The notes under the pieces: generated by a model
Database searches by the model: none
What the model was told of the DNA's origin: nothing
The model's input: the letters and a program-made list of their open reading frames with translations, nothing else
Program-made: the position numbers and the translations under genes
In this document: positions 44,523 through 53,477 of the stretch, piece by piece
Layout: every line of letters begins with the position of its first letter
How positions within the stretch are numbered: position 1 is the stretch's first letter
Source of the DNA: Chryseolinea soli
Lineage (GTDB): Bacteria; Bacteroidota; Bacteroidia; Cytophagales; Cyclobacteriaceae
NCBI RefSeq assembly: GCF_003589925.1
Contig: NZ_CP032382.1
Location: 3,162,001 to 3,226,000 of the forward strand
Length of the DNA stretch: 64,000 bases
Direction: 5' to 3'

Positions 44523-45068
44523 ATGAAACGGCTTTTCAGTTTTTTCTTCCTGCTCCTCATCCTTCTCAATACCATCGGGTATTACGAAGTGTTGCTTTTC
44601 ATGGAAAGACAGAACTACGACCAGGCTGTTCAAAAGATCAGTGGCAATGAAAACGAAATAAGCGGTAACCTGCTCCTCAAGATCCCGCTGGCCTCGCGCT
44701 TTAACGAAGACGATCGCGAATACCGGAAAGCCCAGGGCGAGATCACCGTGGAAGGCGAACTGTACCACTTCGTGAAGCAGAAATTGTATCAGGACACACT
44801 CTATATTATCTGTCTCCGCGACACCAAAACCTCCGAAGTAAGGGATGCCCTCTCGGACCTCTCCAGGACCATGGCCGACCAAAACCATAAGTCCGGCAAC
44901 ACGCAAAAAGGCGTCGATGTTTCCTTTGCAAAATTTTATACACTCAGTGCAACCGTGAAAGAGCGTATTGAAACCGGTTGGAGCCGCTTGCTGCAGCACG
45001 TTCCGGTGACAAACCTCTATCATTTCAGCGCGTTAGCATCTATTTTCCATCCTCCCTGTCTCGGATAA
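44523..45068 (+). CDS. Hypothetical small membrane-anchored protein
   Basis: I do not recognise a named family. The 181-residue protein begins with a long hydrophobic segment (RLFSFFFLLLILLNTIGYYE) and continues with a soluble alpha/beta part. No lipobox is present. It precedes a FecA-like TonB receptor by 119 bases on the same strand, which suggests a role with that receptor, for example at the periplasmic face. The start at 44523 is the only sensible one. Confidence 0.65.
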   Translation: MKRLFSFFFLLLILLNTIGYYEVLLFMERQNYDQAVQKISGNENEISGNLLLKIPLASRFNEDDREYRKAQGEITVEGELYHFVKQKLYQDTLYIICLRDTKTSEVRDALSDLSRTMADQNHKSGNTQKGVDVSFAKFYTLSATVKERIETGWSRLLQHVPVTNLYHFSALASIFHPPCLG

Positions 45069-45132
45069 TTTCACCCTCCATCAACTCAGTATTTTCGAAT
45101 CTTAACAGAAGATACGCTTAACGATCTATTGT

Positions 45133-45156
45133 TTTCAGAACGGATTCATTCTGAAA
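45133..45156 (+). promoter_or_regulatory. Inverted repeat upstream of TonB receptor gene
   Basis: TTTCAGAA (45133-45140) is repeated inverted as TTCTGAAA (45149-45156) around an 8-base spacer. It could be an operator of a metal regulator or a leader hairpin, 32 bases before the start codon. Confidence 0.4.
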
Positions 45157-45187
45157 GCAGCTACTATTTATTATCCAAGAAATTTAT

Positions 45188-47386
45188 ATGAACAAGAGTA
45201 TACTATTACTTGTGCTTTTTCTATGGCCCTGCTTTTGCTTCACGGCAAGCGCACAGGCCATTGAAAAAGATACGATCAAATCAACGCTACTGGGCCCCGT
45301 CACCGTAGAGGGCTATCAGGACCGGGAGCACGCCTTGCCCGATGTGGTGGGCATGGGCATTTTTGCCGGAAAGAAAACGGATGTCATCACGCTCAGGAAT
45401 GGAGAAGCCAACTTGCCGCAGAACGTGGGCCGGACCATCTTTGCCCGCATGCCGGGTGTGAACCTTTGGGACATGGACGGCGCCGGAACACAAATGAACA
45501 TCGGTACGCGTGGCACCGATGCACACCGGTCCATCGAGATGAACATGCGTCAAAACGGATACAACACCAACTCGGATATGTTTGGGTACCCGGAGAATCA
45601 CTACACGGCGCCCATGCAAGGCGTGAAGCAGGTCCAGCTCGTCAGGGGTTCGGCAGCGCTTCAGTTCGGGAGTCAGTTTGGGGGGATGATGAACTATGTG
45701 ATGAAAGAAGGCGATACGTCAAAAGTGTTTTCGCTGGAGAGTGAACAAACCGTGGGTTCTTTCAATTTCTTCAACTCCTTCAACGCCATCGGGGGAACAA
45801 AAGGCAAAGTGAACTACTATGCCTACTACGACAATCGCCACGGCGACGGGTGGCGACCCAATTCGGCGTTCAACTACCAGGCGATGTACGCCAACATAAA
45901 ATATCGCTTTTCGGAAAAAGGAAGCATCGCCTTCCAGTTCTCACGGATGGACTACCGGCAGCAGATCGCCGGCGGCCAGACCGATGCCATGTTCGAAGCC
46001 AACGCCCGGCAATCGAACCGTGCGCGGAATTATTTCAGTCCTAAGATCAATGTCCCGGCCATTCTTTTCAACTATGCGTTGTCTCCGTCCACACACCTGC
46101 AAATCACGTCGCATGTGGTTTGGGGTGAGCGAAGCAGTGTGCAGTTTATCAATACCGCGAACGTGGCCGACACATTCAACACGGCGATCGGTTCGTATAA
46201 CCCTCGCCAGGTCGACCGCGACTTCTATAGTGGGTTTACTACGGAGGCGAGGTTATTGCATCGCTATGAAATGGGTAAAGTCAAAGGCGTATTGGCAGGG
46301 GGCTTGCGTTATTTCAATGGACACACCAAGCGAAGACAAAAAGGCAAAGGAACTAGCGGAAGTGATTTCGATCTGAGCTTGATTGGTCCTTACGGCATTG
46401 ATCTGAAATTCAGTACGCTGAATTATGCAGCGTTCGTGGAGAACGTATTTTACCTGGGTAAGAATTTTTCCATCACGCCCGGATTCCGCTACGAAGTAAT
46501 AAAATCCGATTTAACGGGTGTGATCAACAACGCTACGTTCCCCGTAGCCTATAAGGGCAATCGCACCTTCCCGCTTTTTGGTGCGGGGCTGCAATACCAG
46601 GTGTCGGCCGGAACACAATTGTATGGCAACGTCTCGCAAGCATACCGGCCCTACTTGTATGCCAGCATCACACCGGCAGACCAGATCGGACAGATCGACC
46701 CCAACCTCAAAGACAGCAAGGGCTATGACGTAGATGCCGGTTACCGCGGCCATCTGGCCGACTTTATCAACTTCGACATCAACGCATTCTATCTCTTCTA
46801 TGGCGACAAGATCGGCAAAGTGACGGCAACTGCGAGCGACAACTCCACCTACTTGCTCACCACCAATGTTGGAAATTCGGTGGCGAAAGGATTTGAGATG
46901 TATGTCAGTCTTTCGCTCCTCGGTCCCGCAAAACAAAATACGCGTGCCACGGATGTGCGGTTGTTCAGTTCTTTAGCCTACACGCACGCCCGCTACACCA
47001 GCGGCTCGGTCAACAACGGAAGTTCCGATATATCGCTGGTCGACAAGCGCGTGGAGAATGTGCCCGACTGGATTGAACGCGGAGGTCTTGAATTCCTGTA
47101 CAGGCGATTTTCAACCACGGTACAAATGAGCTACGTCAGCAACCAATTCAATGACGCGAACAACACAACATTTTTGGCTACCGGTCTGGTAGGGGAGATC
47201 CCTGCGTACACACTCTACGATTGGTCGTTCAACTGGTCGTTCCTGAAGCCATTTCACGTGTCTGGCGGCGTCAACAATATTGCTGACACGCGCTATTTCA
47301 GCCGAAGGATCAACATGTATCCAGGCCCCGGAATTTTGCCTGGTGATGGAAGGAGTTTTTACCTCTCGCTGGGTTTTAAAATCTAG
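45188..47386 (+). CDS. FecA-like TonB-dependent receptor
   Basis: This is an outer-membrane receptor of 732 residues with a signal peptide, a plug (VGRTIFARMPGVNLWDMDGA, then VQLVRGSAALQFGSQFGGMM) and a beta-barrel ending in FYLSLGFKI. Sequence character points to the Fe(3+)-dicitrate receptor group. It lacks the SusC carboxypeptidase-like domain and has no N-terminal signalling domain. The substrate could be ferric citrate or another metal chelate. An inverted repeat precedes it, and no ABC importer genes lie next to it. Confidence 0.9.
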   Translation: MNKSILLLVLFLWPCFCFTASAQAIEKDTIKSTLLGPVTVEGYQDREHALPDVVGMGIFAGKKTDVITLRNGEANLPQNVGRTIFARMPGVNLWDMDGAGTQMNIGTRGTDAHRSIEMNMRQNGYNTNSDMFGYPENHYTAPMQGVKQVQLVRGSAALQFGSQFGGMMNYVMKEGDTSKVFSLESEQTVGSFNFFNSFNAIGGTKGKVNYYAYYDNRHGDGWRPNSAFNYQAMYANIKYRFSEKGSIAFQFSRMDYRQQIAGGQTDAMFEANARQSNRARNYFSPKINVPAILFNYALSPSTHLQITSHVVWGERSSVQFINTANVADTFNTAIGSYNPRQVDRDFYSGFTTEARLLHRYEMGKVKGVLAGGLRYFNGHTKRRQKGKGTSGSDFDLSLIGPYGIDLKFSTLNYAAFVENVFYLGKNFSITPGFRYEVIKSDLTGVINNATFPVAYKGNRTFPLFGAGLQYQVSAGTQLYGNVSQAYRPYLYASITPADQIGQIDPNLKDSKGYDVDAGYRGHLADFINFDINAFYLFYGDKIGKVTATASDNSTYLLTTNVGNSVAKGFEMYVSLSLLGPAKQNTRATDVRLFSSLAYTHARYTSGSVNNGSSDISLVDKRVENVPDWIERGGLEFLYRRFSTTVQMSYVSNQFNDANNTTFLATGLVGEIPAYTLYDWSFNWSFLKPFHVSGGVNNIADTRYFSRRINMYPGPGILPGDGRSFYLSLGFKI

Positions 47387-47476
47387 CCAAGGGAAGCCTA
47401 TAGAAAGGAATCAATTAAAGCCAAGAGCGTGAGTAACGTATTGCTCAGGGCTAAAGCCTGGTATGGGTTTGTTTGA

Positions 47477-47511
47477 TAACCCCGGCCACTTAGGTCGGGG
47501 TTAATATTTTT
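47477..47511 (+). terminator. Terminator hairpin after TonB receptor gene
   Basis: TAACCCCGGCC pairs with GGTCGGGGTTA, one G-T pair included, across a 5-base loop and is followed by ATATTTTT. A GGGCTAAAGCCT sequence 25 bases upstream gives a second small hairpin. Confidence 0.7.
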
Positions 47512-47575
47512 GCGTTGTTATTCTGGGGGCTATGTACAAAACCCAAGAAGGCCTTAGGTCTCACCCACACTGGCG

Positions 47576-48139
47576 TTACTCGGACTCCTTCGTGCCATTG
47601 GTTTTTATGATCTTCTTTTCCCACTCCCATCCCGCATCGGTTTTCGTGAAGTAGGTCTCGCGTGTTTGCTTTGTTCTCATTTCGTAGTCTAACATCACCA
47701 CGAAGGGAGTCAGGTTCTCCATAGTCGTGGTGTATTCCACCAGCGCCCGGTTGCCTTCTGCGTTGATCGTGATCTTGTTGATCTCGAAAAGCTGCTCATC
47801 TGCCAGTTTCACTTTTTGTACGTTGATCGACTTGGCCGTGTCGGACGTGGGTAGAAAATAGGGTTTGGATTTTTCGGTGAAGCGCACCAAGGGTTGGCCG
47901 ATGTCTGCCGAAGTATGGTCCACCTGGGCCGTTACGTAGCCGTCTTTTTCCAGGCCATTGGCCAGCACTTTCTGTACGGTGACGTCGTCGCCACAAAAAA
48001 CATTGTAGTCTATTACCTTGGGATATGCATTTGCCTCCTGGAGAAGCTGCTTGACTTTATCCTGGTTCAGCGAGTTGGTACTGCATCCGGTGAGCAGCAG
48101 GGCGCCGACGAGGGAGAAAGCCGTAATGATCTTTTTCAT
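47576..48139 (-). CDS. Hypothetical lipoprotein
   Basis: This is a 187-residue lipoprotein with a lipobox (LTGC, Cys19), and I know no family for it. After the cysteine it has a helical segment and then a beta-rich part with a central cysteine (NVFCGDD). It follows the DUF5916-type gene on the same strand, but a strong hairpin separates the two. It may be translated under control of that hairpin, which ends 7 bases before its start. Confidence 0.65.
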   Translation of the reverse strand: MKKIITAFSLVGALLLTGCSTNSLNQDKVKQLLQEANAYPKVIDYNVFCGDDVTVQKVLANGLEKDGYVTAQVDHTSADIGQPLVRFTEKSKPYFLPTSDTAKSINVQKVKLADEQLFEINKITINAEGNRALVEYTTTMENLTPFVVMLDYEMRTKQTRETYFTKTDAGWEWEKKIIKTNGTKESE

Positions 48140-48146
48140 ATGTGTG

Positions 48147-48189
48147 ATTTTGGAGTCATCCGGATCATGCTGCCCGGTGACTCCAAAAT
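48147..48189 (-). promoter_or_regulatory. Strong hairpin just upstream of lipoprotein start
   Basis: ATTTTGGAGTCA pairs with TGACTCCAAAAT over 12 bp, and CCGG/CCGG extends the stem past one bulge. On the minus strand it lies between the DUF5916-type stop and the lipoprotein ATG and ends 7 bases before the ATG. It lacks a T-run, so it may be a processing or translation-control element rather than a terminator. Confidence 0.5.
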
Positions 48190-48254
48190 TACAATTTCAT
48201 TTTCAATTGAAGCAGGCTACACGCCTAAGGTTGGTCTGGATTGGACGCACAATC

Positions 48255-50429
48255 CTAAAATTGTTTCAGGAAACTGACTTTCGCGATCTGCGTGACCTCC
48301 CGGACGGATGGATCGGTGGTGCTCGTCCTGCTGTTATAGATCAAGTACACGTACGAAAGGGGCTTGTATTCCCAGGACAATCTCACATTGTAGGCATTCG
48401 TATTGGTTTGTGTATTCTTTTGGAAGAGTCCCACCAACTGCAGCCTTGGATTGAGCGCTAGCCGCAGTTGGGCGGTATACAGCCGTACATGCTGGGTCGT
48501 AAACTGGTCGCCAACTTCCTGAAAGTAGTTGTCATTGTAGCGCAACCTCAGCGCGATGTTGGGGAGCGGCGAAAGATTGAGCTGAAGGTCTGTCAGGTTT
48601 AACCGCCCGTTGAAATAGCTGCCGCTTTCGTAGAGGAATATATAGGAGACTTTTCGTGAGGGATTGCTTCCCATGGAGAGGGCATAGCGGGTATAGCTGA
48701 ATTGCCCCGCAGGGATATACACGCCCAAAGGTTCGAACGGTGTGGAAAGATTTTGATAGGATGGCGTTACACTAAATCCAATATATCCCCCGGTCTGCAG
48801 GGTCAACCATGCGGGTGTTATTTTCACGGACCGTTCAATCAGTTCACCACGGGTGATCGAATGATAGAACTCCGAGGCCACGCCCGGCTCGAACGAGCGG
48901 ATGAATTTCCGGTAGGGCAATCTTTGCCCGCGATAATACCAAAAGAAACCCGGCGCCGTGGCGACAACGTCTTGCCTGGACACAAACCCCGCTTCGGGGT
49001 TGAAGTCCTTTGTCACAATAGATTCGCTAAGCCAAAACTTAAACTTGTTCGTCGTGTAGAAGTAGCGCCCATAAGCAGCAAGCCCACCCGGTTTCGCCGT
49101 GGTGGCCGAGTGCATGGCCATGACACTGAAGGAATGCGCTTGTCCAAACCGGAAGAAACCGTCCAACGCCGTCACACCATTGACATGCCCCGGCGATGAT
49201 TTGCCCGTGACGAGCATGCCCAACCGATTTTGCTTTCCGATGTTTTCCGTATAGCGGACGGTGGTGAATTGGCTGGCGGGTAAGGTATCGTATGCGTGCT
49301 GCCGGACCAGCATGGCGCCGATACTTCTTTTCGAAGAGCGGTATACCATGCGCGCGCCCGCGTCGATCGGAATGGGATTTCCAAGCGCATCCAAACCAAT
49401 GCGCCGGCTGAAGAAAGGTTGTATGGTCATGTTGCCACCCGACAGGTCATCGTTCGGTGAAATTCCGGGTCCGAAAAGAGAGGCATTCTCGAGAAAGAAT
49501 TGTCGTTTCTCCGGGAAGAAAACCGAGAAGCGCGTGATGTTGTTCACCTGCAGGTCGGCGTCGGCCTGTGCAAAGTCGGTGTTGAATGTGAAGTCCGCCA
49601 CCGTGTTGGGGTTGATGGCCCACTTGGCTTCGCCTCCCATTTTATAGCTCACAGTGTTCGAGCCGTCTTTGTCATGGCGTGAAAAGAGTACGTAGGGATT
49701 GACCTGCAGATTGGTGCCCGGCGCAGGCGGCTGGATTCCTTTCAGCACACCGGCATATTCCATCCGGCTGAACCCGTACGATCTTGGATATTTAGACCAC
49801 ACCGAGATCTCGTTGCTTTGGCGACGCAGCCGGAGAAAATTGATGCCCATTTCGCGAACGTCTTTTTTTGCATAGCGCAACGTCTTCCACGGAATAGCAA
49901 ATTCGGCCACCCAACCCGAATCGCTTCGCGAGGTGCGTACTTGCCAGAGTCCATTCCAATCGCTGTCGAAATAGGTGTCGTCAAACGAGAGGTAATCCTT
50001 TTGTGCGCCGTAGGGATTTGTTACGAACGACATACCGTTCCGGTGATCACAAAATCCGTCAAAGACAATAGCGAAGGTGTCGTGCGCGCGCCAGTTGAAG
50101 TCGCGCATGAGGTCCGGGGCTTTTAGTGATTTAGTGCCCAGGGTGTCGCGGCAAAAGGCGGCGATGTAGATGTAGCGGTCATCATAGAGAAGTTTGACTT
50201 CGGTGGAGTCGTTGGCCTTGTGTTCCTGGTAGGGCTCCACTTGCGTGAACGAGGTGGCGGGTTGTGCCTTCGTCCATGAAGGTTCCAGCAATTTCCCGTC
50301 GAGCCGGATGTTGTCGGTCGTTGGCATGGCCCACACTTGGGGCTTGATGGCATCCGGTTTGAACGATTCCTGTCCGTATAGATCCAAGATCAAAAGAGAA
50401 CAGAAGAGCAGGGCGATTTTGCGTTTCAT
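48255..50429 (-). CDS. DUF5916/CBM9-like domain outer-membrane-type protein
   Basis: The 724-residue exported protein starts with a signal peptide (to about residue 20). A carbohydrate-binding module 9-like domain follows (about 30-210: LDGKLLEPSWTKAQ, VKLLYDDRYIYIAAFCRD), then a long beta-rich region typical of the DUF5916 domain. The C-terminus VSFLKQF with terminal phenylalanine suggests a barrel in the outer membrane. No function is established for the family. The start at 50429 (MKRKIALLF) is chosen over 50456. It is divergent from the Crp/Fnr regulator. Confidence 0.82.
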   Translation of the reverse strand: MKRKIALLFCSLLILDLYGQESFKPDAIKPQVWAMPTTDNIRLDGKLLEPSWTKAQPATSFTQVEPYQEHKANDSTEVKLLYDDRYIYIAAFCRDTLGTKSLKAPDLMRDFNWRAHDTFAIVFDGFCDHRNGMSFVTNPYGAQKDYLSFDDTYFDSDWNGLWQVRTSRSDSGWVAEFAIPWKTLRYAKKDVREMGINFLRLRRQSNEISVWSKYPRSYGFSRMEYAGVLKGIQPPAPGTNLQVNPYVLFSRHDKDGSNTVSYKMGGEAKWAINPNTVADFTFNTDFAQADADLQVNNITRFSVFFPEKRQFFLENASLFGPGISPNDDLSGGNMTIQPFFSRRIGLDALGNPIPIDAGARMVYRSSKRSIGAMLVRQHAYDTLPASQFTTVRYTENIGKQNRLGMLVTGKSSPGHVNGVTALDGFFRFGQAHSFSVMAMHSATTAKPGGLAAYGRYFYTTNKFKFWLSESIVTKDFNPEAGFVSRQDVVATAPGFFWYYRGQRLPYRKFIRSFEPGVASEFYHSITRGELIERSVKITPAWLTLQTGGYIGFSVTPSYQNLSTPFEPLGVYIPAGQFSYTRYALSMGSNPSRKVSYIFLYESGSYFNGRLNLTDLQLNLSPLPNIALRLRYNDNYFQEVGDQFTTQHVRLYTAQLRLALNPRLQLVGLFQKNTQTNTNAYNVRLSWEYKPLSYVYLIYNSRTSTTDPSVREVTQIAKVSFLKQF

Positions 50430-50524
50430 GGTTTGGGTTGACGAATGATGAAGCAAAGAGCGTCATAATACGACAGGACCTCAACCCGAAACTTGCGCTG
50501 TTTTATCTTGCTTTCGGAGCGAAT

Positions 50525-50571
50525 TATCTTTGAGCTTTCGTCATCCGTTGTGGGGGATAACTATATATTTG
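50525..50571 (+). promoter_or_regulatory. Two candidate -7 elements before Crp/Fnr gene
   Basis: TATCTTTG (50525-50532) and TATATTTG (50564-50571) both match TAnnTTTG, 65 and 26 bases before the start at 50597. Neither has an ideal TTTG at -33. Confidence 0.4.
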
Positions 50572-50596
50572 ATGACCAAATTGAAGCGATGAACGG

Positions 50597-51169
50597 ATGG
50601 AAAACAAGCTGATTTCCTTTTTGCAACTCTTTATAAACATTCCCGAAGGCGACCAAAAGATCATTGCCGATGCCTTTCAATTCAAGACCTTTGATGAGGG
50701 TGAATACTTATTTCAATCCGGTCATGTTTGCAAAGAGCGTTTTTTTATTTGCAGCGGCATTCTGAAGATCGTGGTCATCAACGACAATGGTGTGCGGGTG
50801 ACGCACTACTTTTTAAAGCAGAACCAGTTTTGTACCATCCTGGAAAGCTTTATGAAAGAAACCATAGCCGACGAAAACATCGTGGCGGCTTGTCCCACGG
50901 AAGTGTTGAGCATTACCAAAGCGGGTCTGCTCGCCTTGTATAAGAAACTCCCTTATCTCGAAAAACTCATCGATCAGATCACCCAACAGGCCTTGCTGGA
51001 CAAGATCAAGATCAGGAACACCTACCTGGGTTACGACTCTTCTACCCGTTATAAATTATTTTTGATCCAACAATCGGACATCGCGCTAAAAGTTTCCCTG
51101 AGCGATGTCGCCTCCTACCTGGGGATCACCCAGCAGTCCTTAAGCCGGATCCGCAAAAATCTTAAATAG
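50597..51169 (+). CDS. Crp/Fnr-family transcriptional regulator
   Basis: This is a 190-residue cyclic-nucleotide-binding-like domain protein with a C-terminal helix-turn-helix (SLSDVASYLGITQQSLSRIR). It resembles the regulator at 35130 in length and layout. It precedes an SDR gene by 71 bases, with a 16-bp palindrome in that gap, so a local regulatory circuit is likely. No metal-binding cysteine cluster is visible, which argues against an oxygen-sensing FNR. Confidence 0.9.
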   Translation: MENKLISFLQLFINIPEGDQKIIADAFQFKTFDEGEYLFQSGHVCKERFFICSGILKIVVINDNGVRVTHYFLKQNQFCTILESFMKETIADENIVAACPTEVLSITKAGLLALYKKLPYLEKLIDQITQQALLDKIKIRNTYLGYDSSTRYKLFLIQQSDIALKVSLSDVASYLGITQQSLSRIRKNLK

Positions 51170-51178
51170 ATTTCCTTT

Positions 51179-51215
51179 TTTACCATTTGGTAAATATTCG
51201 GCGGCGCTGTCTTTG
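51179..51215 (+). promoter_or_regulatory. Palindrome over -33 of SDR promoter
   Basis: The 16-bp palindrome TTTACCA-TT-TGGTAAA (51179-51194) contains TTTG at 51186-51189, which with TGTCTTTG (51208-51215, seven of eight positions of TAnnTTTG) gives an 18-base spaced promoter. A regulator bound here would compete with or help polymerase. Confidence 0.55.
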
Positions 51216-51240
51216 GACCTTTGTAAAAAAAAGGAAAGTC

Positions 51241-51981
51241 ATGAACACAAAAGACAAAACATTTTCGCTGGAAGGAAAAAGGATCATCGTCTTGGGAGGA
51301 AGCTCGGGGATTGGATTGGCCACCGCCATGGCCGCCGGGATGGAGGGCGCCGGGGTAGTAATCGCCTCCAGCAATCAGGCCAGAATGGAAGCTGCAATAA
51401 AAAGATTACCGTCCACCGCGAAGGGTTATGTGGTCGATCTGTCGGAAGAGAGTCAGATCAGGGATTTTTTTAAATCGATCGGCAAGTTTGATCACCTGGT
51501 GTATACGGCAGGGGAGAACATCAGCATCAGCGCGATCGCAGCATCGGATGCGGCCCATGCGCGCAAGTATTTTGATATCCGGTATTGGGGTGCCTATTTG
51601 TCGGTAAAATATGCTGGTGCTTCCATACGGGAAGGCGGTTCCATCACGCTCACCAGCGGCATTGCCAGCATGCGCCCGGGAAAAGGATGGTCGTTGGGCG
51701 CCAGCATCTGCGGGGCCATGGAGGGACTGACGCGTGCCCTGGCGATGGAGTTGTCGCCCATCCGCGTCAACATCGTTTCACCGGGTGTGGTGAAGACCGA
51801 CCTCTGGTCGTCGTTAAGCGCCACGGACCGCGAGCAATTATACAAGGCAACCGCAGAAGCCTTGCCCGTCAAAAAAGTAGGTGAAGCCGACGAGATCGCA
51901 CAAACCTATCTGTACCTCATGAAGCAATCGTATAGCACGGGCCAGGTGGTGACCGTCGATGGCGGTGGTGTGTTGGTTTGA
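51241..51981 (+). CDS. SDR-family protein lacking the catalytic Tyr/Lys
   Basis: The 246-residue protein has the SDR nucleotide motif (LGGSSGIGLA) and a VDLSEESQIRDFF segment. Where classical enzymes carry Tyr-x-x-x-Lys it has WSLGASICGAMEG, so the catalytic pair is missing, as in the Lin1944-like subgroup. It may bind NAD(P) without the usual chemistry or use other residues. The start at 51241 (MNTKDKTFSL) is chosen over 51187. A Crp/Fnr gene and palindromic promoter precede it. Confidence 0.85.
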   Translation: MNTKDKTFSLEGKRIIVLGGSSGIGLATAMAAGMEGAGVVIASSNQARMEAAIKRLPSTAKGYVVDLSEESQIRDFFKSIGKFDHLVYTAGENISISAIAASDAAHARKYFDIRYWGAYLSVKYAGASIREGGSITLTSGIASMRPGKGWSLGASICGAMEGLTRALAMELSPIRVNIVSPGVVKTDLWSSLSATDREQLYKATAEALPVKKVGEADEIAQTYLYLMKQSYSTGQVVTVDGGGVLV

Positions 51982-51995
51982 TGCTTTAGAATACT

Positions 51996-52027
51996 TAAAC
52001 CGCCGGGCGTCTGGTCTCGGCGGTTTA
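51996..52027. terminator. Bidirectional terminator between SDR and membrane protein genes
   Basis: TAAACCGCCG (51996-52005) pairs perfectly with CGGCGGTTTA (52018-52027) around a 12-base loop in a convergent gap. Confidence 0.75.
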
Positions 52028-52058
52028 GATCTCAGATCTCACCCTGGTCTTAAAAGAT

Positions 52059-52535
52059 TTATAGGATCCGCCATTTAAACAACCAGAGCAGTCGCTTAAA
52101 AAGAGAAACTGCCAATTCAAAAATCATGATCGCGATAGCCAGGAGGATCACGAGGAAGATCAGGCTGCCAATACCCCCTGTGCCGAACGTTATGCCATAA
52201 CCGAAAATCAAAACCTGGATTTTAAAAAGCGTGGCGAACGAAATCAAAAAAATGTAGTCGTGAATATTCCGTCCCACGAAATCATTGGATCTTTTGTGCA
52301 CGACTTTATACAGTATATGATTCACCGGCAGGATCATAAAAAATAAAGTCCACTTGACCGGAGTCAGGTCGCCCGCAATGCCCTGCCGGGAAACGTAATC
52401 CAAACTCATAAAAAGTGTAAGCAAGATGATCGCCAACAATATAGAGATGCCAAAATCCCTGTAACTCATCGCCCTAACAAAAGATTTCGCGCTTAAACGA
52501 CTGAGTATATCCTGTTCTGCTGTCTTGATTGCCAT
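52059..52535 (-). CDS. Hypothetical integral membrane protein
   Basis: The 158-residue protein has about four hydrophobic segments and a charged loop with VHKRSNDFVGRNIHDY between them. I know no family for it. I prefer the start at 52535 (MAIKTAEQD) over 52601 because the extra residues have no membrane-protein character. It stands alone between a terminator and a heptamer repeat. Confidence 0.65.
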   Translation of the reverse strand: MAIKTAEQDILSRLSAKSFVRAMSYRDFGISILLAIILLTLFMSLDYVSRQGIAGDLTPVKWTLFFMILPVNHILYKVVHKRSNDFVGRNIHDYIFLISFATLFKIQVLIFGYGITFGTGGIGSLIFLVILLAIAIMIFELAVSLFKRLLWLFKWRIL

Positions 52536-52661
52536 TTGACGAAGGGAAAATGAATGACATAAAAATATCCATTTCCGCCATCCGCACAAAGATGTTAACA
52601 CCCGATTTAGTCAGGACAAGAGCGAGCATTCCCAATTTTTAAATGCAAATCCCCAGTATTT

Positions 52662-52695
52662 CTCCTGGCTCCTGGCTCCTGGCTTCTGGCTCCTG
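52662..52695. repeat. Tandem heptamer repeat (CTCCTGG)
   Basis: Nearly five copies of CTCCTGG stand head to tail (units at 52662, 52669, 52676, a CTTCTGG variant at 52683, and a partial copy at 52690). It is the cleanest of three heptamer arrays in the window and lies 20 bases before the metallophosphoesterase start. Confidence 0.8.
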
Positions 52696-52715
52696 CATTT
52701 CCCTATCTTTGCCCC

Positions 52716-53477
52716 ATGACCATCCAATACTGCTCCGACCTCCACCTGGAGTTCCCTGTAAATAAAAAATACCTGGAAGCAAACCCCATTACCCCCAAAG
52801 GCGAGATCCTTTTGCTGGCCGGCGACATTGTTCCTTTTGCTGTGATGGAAAACGAGAGGCCGTTCTTTGATTTTGTTTCCGGCAATTTTGAACAGGTTTA
52901 TTGGGTGGCCGGCAATCATGAATATTATCGTTCCGATATCCACTACCGTACCGGCGGGGTACATGAAAAGATAAGAGAAAATGTATCGCTCGTAAATAAC
53001 GTATCGATCCCGTACAAAAATGTCCGGTTGATCTTTTCAACGTTATGGACGAAGATCGATCCGGTCCGGGAGTGGGTGGTCCAAAAAACGATGTCGGATT
53101 TTCATTTGATACAGAGTAACGGTAAAAAAATAGCGGTACCTGACTATAACAAGCTTCATGATGCATCGCGTGAATTTCTCTCGAACGCATTTCAAACCAA
53201 AACTGAACAACCGACCATCGTAGTATCTCACCATGTGCCGACGCTCTTTCATTACCCGGAAAAATACCGGCACAGCGAACTCAACTCAGCCTTTGCGGTA
53301 GAACTCTATGACTTGATCGAAAGTTCTCCTGTTGATTATTGGATCTACGGCCACAATCATTCTGCCGTACCCGACTTTAAGATCAACAGGACCACACTCA
53401 CCACAAATCAGCTGGGCTATGTCGAGTATGGGGAACACTTTAATTTTCAAAAGGACCGGGTGATCAAAATTTCATGA
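52716..53477 (+). CDS. Calcineurin-like metallophosphoesterase
   Basis: The 253-residue protein carries all metallophosphoesterase motifs: CSDLHLEF (Asp8, His10), LLAGDIVPF (Asp37), AGNHEYY (Asn67, His68), VSHHVP and GHNHSA near residue 213. It has no signal peptide, so it acts in the cytosol on an unknown phosphoester. The last 14 bases overlap the end of the convergent cyclic-nucleotide phosphodiesterase gene. Confidence 0.9.
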   Translation: MTIQYCSDLHLEFPVNKKYLEANPITPKGEILLLAGDIVPFAVMENERPFFDFVSGNFEQVYWVAGNHEYYRSDIHYRTGGVHEKIRENVSLVNNVSIPYKNVRLIFSTLWTKIDPVREWVVQKTMSDFHLIQSNGKKIAVPDYNKLHDASREFLSNAFQTKTEQPTIVVSHHVPTLFHYPEKYRHSELNSAFAVELYDLIESSPVDYWIYGHNHSAVPDFKINRTTLTTNQLGYVEYGEHFNFQKDRVIKIS

